DNA of 64,000 nucleotides from Tenrec ecaudatus (taxonomy: Eukaryota; Chordata; Mammalia; Afrosoricida; Tenrecidae), in assembly GCF_050624435.1 (NCBI RefSeq), contig NC_134546.1, forward strand, positions 11,307,001 to 11,371,000, read 5' to 3'. Below are positions 56,144 through 64,000 of this stretch, in pieces (within the stretch, counting starts at the first letter, position 1; each line of letters starts with the position of its first letter). Made by a program: the position numbers and the translations under genes. Under the pieces are notes generated by a model, which did no database searches, had not been told where the DNA came from, and saw only the letters and a list, made by a program, of their open reading frames with translations.

Positions 56144-56676
56144 TGTGGTAGTTACATAATCTAGTGTCAATTTGAGGATTAAGAGTGTAGGGGCAGAGTC
56201 TAGCCTGTCAATCAGGATACAGTCAATGAGGCCTCTGTGTGGGCATGGCCTTCTCTTGAGGATTCTGAGAATTCTTGTATTTCCTCTTTGGAGGTGGGAG
56301 ACACATTCTCTCTCCGCTCACTCCCTGAGAGATTCTCTATTGACAAGAAACATGGAATTATGCTGGTGCCCTGAGCTGGAGAAGCCACATGGAGACCCCT
56401 GCCAGCGCTGAGATGCTTATAACACCATTGGATCCACAAAACTTCCCACCCACTGGCCTGTGATCTTCCTGCATTCGGCATCATTGCATGTGTTTCGTGA
56501 GTCTGAAGAAGACTTTACAGATTGTTATCAGACCCATGGGCTAATATCAGACTTATGAACTTGCTCTGGACTAGGCTGGGATGTTTTCTCAACATCTAAT
56601 TGCTCTTGTATAGAAACCTCTTTCTTAAAGACAAATGTCTATGAATTTGTTTCTCTAGTCTACCCTGTGAGACACA
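56144..56676 (+). mobile_element. Solo LTR (family A)
   Basis: 533 bases, tgtggtagttacataatcta to 'ctgtgagacaca', flanked by gctat (56139-56143) and actat (56677-56681), 4 of 5 identical. The longest copy in the window and a good reference for the family. Confidence 0.83.
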
Positions 56677-56719
56677 ACTATGAAGACACTTTTATCCTAT
56701 ATTCGGGGACATTGGTAAT

Positions 56720-56960
56720 GATGCAGTAGTCACATTCCTGCCCAGACACTGGGTTGAATTCCTTGCCAGTGTCCAACATGTTCCTGTGATGTTGAACAAG
56801 TGTAAGCCGAGTTTTCCCGGCTAGGTGAACTAGGAAGAAAGGCCTGGTGATCTACTTCTGAGAATCAGGACCAGGCAGCCTTCTGTTGTGCCATGGGGTT
56901 GCCGTGAGTTGGAGCGTCCCTCAATGGCAGCCAACAGCAACTGCATCCTACCCTGCGGTG
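56720..56960 (+). mobile_element. SINE variant, AfroSINE-related
   Basis: 'gaactaggaagaaaggcctg', 'gtgatctacttctgagaatc', 'ctgttgtgccatggggttgc', 'cgtgagttggagcgtccctc' and an AAC-type tail. The tRNA head is unclear. Middle region differs from the common AfroSINE. Confidence 0.6.
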
Positions 56961-56964
56961 CTCC

Positions 56965-57750
56965 AGAAAACCCTTAGCGTATGTAGCCTTCTTTGTCTTC
57001 TGTGTACGCGCTCCGTTTACCGTTTCCTCCTCTGTCGATACCTGCAGTCAGGGTTCTCTGAGCACCTGCACCAGCCTCCCTGGCTCCTGCTCCGTCCCAT
57101 GTTCCTATGGAATACTAATAATGATGGTGGTGACATTTTGCTTATTCCTCTTCGTTCTGAGTATATTTGTCCAACTACCGCAGACTCCTTGTCCTGAAGG
57201 ACCAGGAGAAAAGTCCGCGGGGAAATGCCATCATCTTGTCATTCCATTGTCCATCATTCTTCAAAGGCCACCGGTAGAAAGGAAGCTTACTCTGTTAACA
57301 GCTGGCTCCATGGACTACCGTGTGCCAACTGCTTTGGGAACATCGTCTTTGCGTGTTTGTTTGGCACGGTTTGTCATGAGCGGGTGTTTGGGGCTCCTGA
57401 AGGTGAGGTTCCTGCCCAGAGGTCATTTTGCCTGGATTGACTCACATTCTGTCCCTGTTGATGCCCTAACAAAGGGCCACACTCTGCGTGCCTTAAAATA
57501 ACGTGCACTTATTACCTTCCAGTTCTGAAGACCAGATGTCCAAGGGGGGGTCTCATGGGACTAAATAAAGGCATCAGAAGAGCCGTGGTCCTTTCTGGAC
57601 CTTTTTGGCCTTTCCAGCTTCCAGAAACAGCAGCAGTTCTTGGTTCTTGGTCCTCTCCCATCTTCCAAGTCAGCCTTAGTGGCTTGAGTCCTTCTCACAT
57701 CAAATCACTGTTGGTGACTCTTCTGTCTTCTTCCACATTTAAGGATCCTC
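56965..57750. other. Unassigned sequence
   Basis: A 126-codon frame (57121-57501, plus) begins with a hydrophobic stretch of about 20 residues, but no domain is recognised and there is no gene context. Confidence 0.4.
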
Positions 57751-57754
57751 ATAC

Positions 57755-57957
57755 TAGGATCTCTGGTGGTGTAGTGGCTAAGCACTGGGTTGTTCACCAC
57801 AAGGTCATCAGTTCGAAACCACCAGTTGCTCCTTGGGAGAAAGATGGGGATTTCTAATTCCTGTAAAGAGTTACAATCTTGGAAACCCACAGGGGCAGTG
57901 CTACACTGTCCTATAGGGTCCCAGTGGGTCAGAGTCAATTCAGCGGCAGTGAGTGAG
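57755..57957 (+). mobile_element. AfroSINE, near full length
   Basis: Head 'tctctggtggtgtagtggct', clean B box 'catcagttcgaaaccaccag', body, 'ctgtcctatagggtcccagt' and tail 'tcagcggcagtgagtgagtg'. Confidence 0.93.
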
Positions 57958-57965
57958 TGTGATTG

Positions 57966-58102
57966 CAGAAGGAACCCTGGTGGCTTCGTGTGTTGTAAAG
58001 AGTTGGGCTACACAAACCCATCAACCATTGGGAAGTTCGAACCGACCAGTCCCTCTGAACTAACCAGTCACTCCACAGTGAACCTCTCTGCTTCTGGGAA
58101 CC
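57966..58102 (+). mobile_element. AfroSINE, left part (interrupted by L1)
   Basis: Head 'gaaggaaccctggtggcttc', B box 'gggaagttcgaaccgaccag', then 'cagtcactccacagtgaacc'. The right part is at 58730-58815, beyond an L1. Confidence 0.8.
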
Positions 58103-58714
58103 CCAAGCCCATCTGTAGGCAACTGGATATCCCCTTATGGAAGGGTCTCAGGGAGAAGATGAGCCAGTCAGGGTGCAGTGTAGCAACGATGAAACATACA
58201 TCTTTCCTCTAGTTCCTAAATGCTCCCTCTTGCCCCCCACTATCAGGATCCTGATTCTACCTTATAAATCTGGCTAGACCAGAGGCTGGACACTGGTACA
58301 GATAGGAACTGGAACCACAGGGAACCCAGGACAGACGATCCCTTCAGGACCTGTGGTGAGAGTGGTGATACCGGGAAGGTGGAGGGAAGGTGGGGTAGAA
58401 AGGGGGAACTGATTACAAGGATCTATATATAACCTCCTTCCTGGGGGATGGACAACAGTAAAGTGGGGGAAGGGAGATGTCGGACAGTGTAAGATATGAT
58501 AAAATAATAATAATTTATAAATTATCAAGGGTTCACGAGGGAGGGAGAGCGAGGAGGGAGGGGGAAAATGAGGAGCTGATGCCAGGGGCTTATGCGGAGA
58601 GCAAATGTTTTGAGCATTATGAGGGTAGCGAATGTACAAATGTGCTTGACACAATTGATGTATGTATGGATTGTGGTAAGAGTTGTATGAGCCCCCAATA
58701 AAATGATTTTTAAG
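58103..58714 (+). mobile_element. L1 LINE, 3' UTR, inserted in a SINE
   Basis: 'aagcccatctgtaggcaact', 'gagccagtcagggtgcagtg', 'gaacccaggacagacgatcc', 'atgaggagctgatgccaggg' and 'gagcccccaataaaatgatt' plus A-rich tail. Intermediate between the older 15.4 kb and younger 12 kb types. Confidence 0.82.
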
Positions 58715-58729
58715 AAAGATCTACAACCT

Positions 58730-58815
58730 CAGCAATGCAGAGGGGTAGTTCTACTCTGTCTTACAGTGTCAGCATGAGTTGGAAGTGACTTAACGACAGT
58801 TGAATTGGGTTTTTC
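58730..58815 (+). mobile_element. AfroSINE, right part
   Basis: 'atgcagaggggtagttctac', 'tctgtcttacagtgtcagca' and 'acttaacgacagttgaattg' complete the SINE begun at 57966. Confidence 0.75.
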
Positions 58816-58982
58816 CGTGATTTCATTGTGGGAACAATCTGGGATGGCCTCTCTATTTTAAGGTTAGTTGGTTAGCAACATTAGTCCTATTTACTAGTTT
58901 TCAGCATTAGGCCACCATTCCGCCTACCACACTGAATTTTTTGCTTTGTAAGTTATGAAGATCTGAAGGTGAATCTCTGGTG

Positions 58983-58983
<1 letters not shown>

Positions 58984-59017
<34 letters not shown>
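58984..59017. repeat. (CA)n microsatellite
   Basis: About 17 CA units. Confidence 0.98.
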
Positions 59018-59019
<2 letters not shown>

Positions 59020-59239
59020 TCGCACCATGGAGAGAAACAGTAATACAATCCATTCCCATGAGATCCCAGCTGCTTGCCTTCTTTACGCATCTGAGAAACG
59101 GTTTTGATTTCCTCACGGAGCACCTGCCAACCATCTTTTAGAAGGAACTTTAAATACACAAGCTTCCTGGAAACCATGCTGTACATCTCAACGTACTATT
59201 TGTATTTGAGTTGCTGCCAGTCAGGAAACCAGATAGGTT

Positions 59240-59450
59240 ATTTGGTTGGACTAAAATGAGAGAGAAAATATTTGCACACTGTTCCCTGGGTGCAGGAACT
59301 GGTCTAAGCACGCCACCAGCATGCTTGGCGCAGCTTTGCAAGAGCCATTGGGCGGGTAAGCGAACTGAGGGGGGAGAGAGAGATGCTGCTGCTAACGGTG
59401 GGAGAGCTGGGATTTGAACTGCCATCTTCCCAGTTCCAAAGCCTCCTGCC
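59240..59450 (-). mobile_element. MIR SINE
   Basis: The plus strand has 'gctttgcaagagccattggg', 'ggtaagcgaactgagggggg', 'gagagctgggatttgaactg' and 'ccatcttcccagttccaaag', the reverse complement of the MIR body. Confidence 0.72.
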
Positions 59451-59454
59451 AGGC

Positions 59455-60680
59455 CTTTGTGTTTTAGTTAACAATGAAAAGACCTTCAAACAGCACCAAT
59501 CGGTTTGGGGAGATTTTGAAGACTCAATAACCAAGTCAAAGGCAATATTTCAAACCCCAACGAGAAGCCTCCTAGTTATCCCATTTAAGCCTAAACCATT
59601 AACCACAGTATAATGAAAACGTTAATTAAGAGAGTTCTCAATTCCCTGACTGTAGCCCAGTGACGTTTGAGGAACTGTCCTATCTTTGGTGACCCCATTG
59701 ATTCCCACCAGGAGTCCTGTCCCCAACCCACCTGGCACTCCCCTCCCCACCACTTGGTAATGTCCACACTCCCCCAGCTGGTTCCTTTAAGGGACGTGGC
59801 GCATGATTCTGACTGGTCCTGGCCTGTCACAGTGGACTACTCACGTGATTGTTCAGCAGAGGCTGGGATGTGATTGGGGTTAAGGGAAGTTGTAAAAATG
59901 GCAAGGGGTCAGACTTCCTCTAACTTGAGGAGAATGAGGGCACAATCCTTGCCTGCATCCGCCCCCGCCCCTCCCCGCAGGCTGATTGCTAGGAAGCAGA
60001 AGTCAAACGTGCCTCCACCCTCCAGCCTCCTTTCCAATTCTGTAACCAACGATTGATCCCTCCTGTGGACCTTTCAACCTCTGCTGGCTTCACACAGCAC
60101 CCAGAGACCTGGGGCCTGCGAGTCACTACTGAGCATGGCAGAGCGGGAGATGGACCAACGCTGGGTTCTCCAGGGTGACACTGAACTTCTGAAGGAAGCC
60201 CAGGATTGCCCCCCCTACCCCCCCCCCCCACCGCCCCTTAGAGGTCCTGCGAGGAAAGATCACCGAGATGGGCATCTCCACATCAATTTGCGACGCCTTG
60301 TGTGTTTCCTGTGGTGAACAGGACCCCGGCTGACACATGACTCATCTCCAAAAGGAAAGCATCCTTCCAGGGCCATCCTGAACAATGGAAACAACATGGT
60401 CTCCGGTGAATCATTCTCCAGGAAATTAGCACCTTCTGCTTCTTCGGACAAATCCAGATTCCAACCAGTTGGGCTCAGGTTTGAAAGCCCAGAAGAATTC
60501 CTTCGGAGGGAAACGCAGGCCCAGAGAGCCTTCGTGGGGACATCAGCAGTGCGTGCTCCCAGCTGGGGTCACAGGGATGGGACCCATTGTGGAGGAAGCA
60601 TTTGGTGGGATTCAAAGAGAAGGCAGCCCAGAGTCCCTTCAGGAAAGCCGAGTAAGCAGCTAGTGAAAACATGACACAGC
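59455..60680. other. Unassigned intergenic sequence
   Basis: No gene or repeat recognised. Contains a C-run at about 60210-60231. Confidence 0.45.
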
Positions 60681-60684
60681 ACCT

Positions 60685-60737
60685 TGGGTGGAGGGGGGGG
60701 AGGGGGGGGTCGATGAGCGGGGGGGGGGGGCAGGGTT
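60685..60737 (+). repeat. G-rich tract with G-quadruplex potential
   Basis: Runs of 3 to 12 guanines separated by single bases or short loops: gggtgga, eight Gs, a, eight Gs, tcgatgagc, twelve Gs, caggg. Confidence 0.9.
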
Positions 60738-60739
60738 AG

Positions 60740-61138
60740 AGGTTATGGATTCTGCCACGCACCCAAAGATCACTTTACTACACAAATTTAAAAAGAGAGG
60801 GTGGCACGGGGCAGGAAGACTTGAGAACGGAGTGCTTGTCCTGACACAATTCTCCTCTTACAAACAACAGAGTAAGTTACAGGTGAGAGTAGATCTGTTT
60901 AACAGCGCGTTAGGACAGCCACCCAGCTGCAGAAACTGTGGAACCCAGAATGAAAGTCTCTCTGTTCATATGTCGATGAGAAAAGAGACACTCGTGGAAA
61001 CGACAGGTTACAGAACTCACTCGCGTGGGGAGTGACCTCTGGTCCAGGATAGCTCCCGAAATGGAAAGGGTTTCGGAGACACATGGTTTTGAGTTTTAAA
61101 GCGTGGGGCATTCCCTGGAAACAGGGACACGTTGATCC
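60740..61138. other. Unassigned sequence
   Basis: Nothing recognised. Confidence 0.45.
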
Positions 61139-61146
61139 TTCTAAAG

Positions 61147-61376
61147 CAGGCATCCCCAAACTACGGCCCATGGGCCACATGCAGCCCGCCGAGGACATTT
61201 ATCTGCTCACCGGGTGTTTTTGCCCCGTTTGTTTTTTTAACTTCAAAATAAGATATGTGCAGTGTGCATAGGAATTTGTTCATAGTTTGTTTGTTTTTTT
61301 TAATTATAGTCCGGCCCTCCAGTGGGTCTGAGGGACAGTGAACTGGCCCCCTGTTTAAAATGTTTGAGGACCCCTG
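61147..61376 (+). mobile_element. Non-autonomous hAT element
   Basis: 230 bases with inverted ends: caggcatccccaaactacgg at the left, 'tttgaggacccctg' at the right (read inward cagggg tcctcaaa). Interior 'ccatgggccacatgcagccc', 'ggaatttgttcatagtttgt', 'agtccggccctccagtgggt' and 'ggacagtgaactggcccc'. Flanking octamers ttctaaag and ctctagct share only the tcta core. I recall this terminal vocabulary from hAT MITEs in several mammals and other tetrapods, but cannot assign a name with certainty. Confidence 0.85.
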
Positions 61377-61424
61377 CTCTAGCTCATCAGATCCCACGTC
61401 TGCAGTAATAATAAATTTGCCTGG

Positions 61425-61650
61425 TGAATCAGAAGTTGCCCTGGTGCAACTTAGGTGCTGTAATTTAGGTTTGGGGCTGCTAATTTACGGCTGGTGGTTT
61501 GACCGCAGCAGCTGTTTGGCTGGAGAAAGAGGAGGCTGGGCGCTCCTGTCAGCCGTGTAGGCTTAGAGACCCTTGGAGTCGTTCTATGCTAGGGTTGCTA
61601 CGAATGGCAATGGACGTGATGGCTGTGGGTTTGGTTTGGGGACAACCTTA
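61425..61650 (+). mobile_element. AfroSINE, diverged
   Basis: Head 'agttgccctggtgcaactta', B-box region 'ggctggtggtttgaccgcag', body, 'ctagggttgctacgaatggc' and tail 'gatggctgtgggtttggttt'. Confidence 0.72.
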
Positions 61651-61669
61651 TCATTTGGGATAGACTTAT

Positions 61670-61885
61670 CCAAAGGATCCCTGGTGGTATAACAGGTTAA
61701 ATATTGGGCTAGACTAACCACCAGGTCGGTAGGTCAAACCCACCAGCTGCTCCAAGGGAGAGAAATGAGGCTTACTTCGGCTCTAAAACTTGACCTCCTC
61801 AGAAACCCTAGGGAGCCATTTGTACACGGGAAAAGTAGATAGGAATTGGAATCAACTCCAGAGCAGGGAGGTCAGCTACAAACGA
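61670..61885 (+). mobile_element. AfroSINE (tRNA-derived)
   Basis: Head 'ggatccctggtggtataaca', B box 'tcggtaggtcaaacccacca', body, and 'aattggaatcaactccagag'. The 'ctatagggtcgctatgag' stretch is decayed. Confidence 0.8.
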
Positions 61886-61889
61886 TGGA

Positions 61890-62150
61890 AGTCCTGGTTG
61901 ACTGGCCATAAACAGCGAGGGCCTTAGCTGTTTGGTCCATATTCAACATGTCAGCTAGGTCCCTTAGCTCCTTCCTTCACAGACACAAGAGGGCTGCCAC
62001 AGTTCATTATCATACTCTGATGTGACCAGATGCAGTGGAAGAGAGGCTGCTTCTTCCTGAGGCTGTGAGTCTCTCAGAAGAGCGCCCCCCACTCCACCCC
62101 CCACAGCTGACATCCTCTTGTGTTTCATTGGCTTGGAGTGCATCCTGACA
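61890..62150. other. Unassigned sequence
   Basis: Nothing recognised. Confidence 0.45.
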
Positions 62151-62154
62151 CATT

Positions 62155-62243
62155 CTCCCATCCAAGTACTAACCAGGTCCGACCCTGCTTAGCTTCCAAG
62201 ATCAGATGGGATCAGGCGCGTTCAGGGTGGTTTGGCCATAGAC
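62155..62243 (-). pseudogene. 5S rRNA pseudogene, 3'-truncated
   Basis: On the minus strand it starts gtctatggccaaaccaccct and runs through 'gaacgcgcctgatcccatct', 'gatcttggaagctaagcagg', 'gtcggacctggttagtactt' and 'ggatgggaga', following vertebrate 5S rRNA closely. Most differences are C-to-T or G-to-A changes. After about 62155 the similarity to the 5S 3' third is lost. There is no T-run terminator in place, so it is a retrocopy relic, not a functional gene. A 5S-derived SINE head is the alternative. Confidence 0.88.
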
Positions 62244-62249
62244 CCTGCC

Positions 62250-62895
62250 TCATTCTTAAGCCAACTGTCAGCAGGCCCAAATACCTTAAATCTCCTGAAC
62301 AAAATGGGGTTGTTGAGTAGGCAGCCAGCAACCTCTGCTATGTATACATTTTAATGCATTTCAAAATTACACATGCCTATTTTAAAACTCGGCAAGAATA
62401 CACACAGCACTCATCGTTACCCATGAGGGGAACTTGTGCTAGGCTTCGTATGTTTGAGATGCTTCGCTTTATTTTAAAAATCAGCCTATATGACTTTTAG
62501 AAGCAACAGGCTTTTTTTTAAAGCAAGGCGCTTATTTATTTTTTACAGACATTGTGTTTACACTAGAAAAAAAGAAGGCACTTGGCATTGAATGCAGGAT
62601 AAGAGGATTCGTTTCACTCGGGACCGGTGTCTGTAGAAACAGCCCAAGGAGGCTTTGTGGCTCTGGTGGAGAGAGGCCTTCATCTATGAACCTAAGCCAG
62701 TCCTGCAATGAGGAGACTCGCTTGGGGCTGTCATTGTTCGAGTCACATCACAGCCGGGCTGTGAGCGTACCACCGCGATGGGGAAGATTCTAGACACGCA
62801 AGTCTACGTTGCTGTTGCTGAGAGACATGCACTGGAATGTACAGTGCGTTTTTATTGACCCTCTTGGAATCTGAAAATGACAATTCGTGGGTCAG
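62250..62895. other. Unassigned sequence
   Basis: No gene or repeat recognised. Confidence 0.45.
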
Positions 62896-62904
62896 AGTAC
62901 GATC

Positions 62905-63060
62905 AATGTATGGCCACTGGTTAAAGCACTGGCTGCGAATAGAAAGGATGGCAGCCTACCACTGAAGAGAAGAAGGACGCAGCTGCCTGCTTCTATAAAG
63001 ATCTACAGGTTTAAAAACATAAATAAAAAAATTTAAAAGATCTACAACTTTAGATGTGCT
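62905..63060 (+). mobile_element. AfroSINE, diverged and 3'-truncated
   Basis: 'atggccactggttaaagcac', 'aaaggatggcagcctaccac', 'gaagaaggacgcagctgcct' and 'ataaagatctacaggttt'. It ends in A-rich sequence. Confidence 0.6.
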
Positions 63061-63149
63061 CCTCAGCCTACTCCTTTCTGCCTGTGGACACCTCAATGAA
63101 AGCATTGTCAGTTTGGTTTTTTATTTTTTTGCTGCCCAACACTGCCATC

Positions 63150-64000
<851 letters not shown>

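Noticed and set aside
62155-62243. Functional 5S rRNA gene
   Set aside because: Multiple substitutions, loss of the 3' third and no T-run terminator at the right place.

Overview
The window reads as mammalian, non-coding, repeat-dense DNA. It carries about 25 recognisable copies of a tRNA-derived SINE of the AfroSINE type (A- and B-box head, and a tail matching the 'ctatgagtcggaatcgactcgatggcagtgag' class of 3' end in shortened form). It also holds seven or more truncated RTE/BovB-type LINEs, afrotherian-style L1 3' ends, old MIR, L2 and MLT1 relics, and several hAT-type DNA transposons. Three of these match my recollection of the horizontally transferred SPIN family. AfroSINEs imply Afrotheria. 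Among afrotherians SPIN is known to me only from tenrecs, so a tenrec such as Echinops telfairi is the best guess. This is inference, made without a database.

I found no intact host gene. The three host-derived sequences are all dead: a C2H2 zinc-finger processed pseudogene (about 30.35-31.2 kb, minus), a 5S rRNA pseudogene (62.2 kb, minus) and an hnRNP A1 processed pseudogene that runs off the right edge (63.15-64.0 kb, plus). The longest open frames (up to 282 codons) fall inside repeats or GC-rich unique DNA and show no domain.

Layout. 0-7.8 kb: RTE fragments and six AfroSINEs. 8.9-14.0 kb: an AT-rich block, then stacked L1 3' ends, two of them delimited by 14-bp target-site duplications. 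14.5-25 kb: scattered SINEs, an RTE with the YADD motif, a 41-bp inverted repeat and a small hAT element with a perfect 8-bp duplication. 25.07-27.26 kb: a complete-ended but coding-dead pogo/Tigger-type transposon. 28-36 kb: SPIN copies, an MLT1 LTR, the zinc-finger pseudogene and a long RTE with an in-frame 42-bp duplication. 36-53 kb: L1, solo LTRs of one family with 5-bp duplications, and a three-layer nest (SINE, then LTR, then L1). 53-64 kb: RTE 5' part, another LTR, L1, hAT, SINEs and the 5S and hnRNP A1 pseudogenes.

The elements relate as parasites and hosts of one another. AfroSINE tails resemble the RTE 3' end and were probably copied by RTE enzymes. SPIN and another hAT element sit inside RTE 3' ends, and L1s sit inside LTRs, SINEs and older L1s, so relative ages can be read from the nesting. 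Boundaries of old repeats are approximate (within about 10-30 bases) unless a duplication fixes them.
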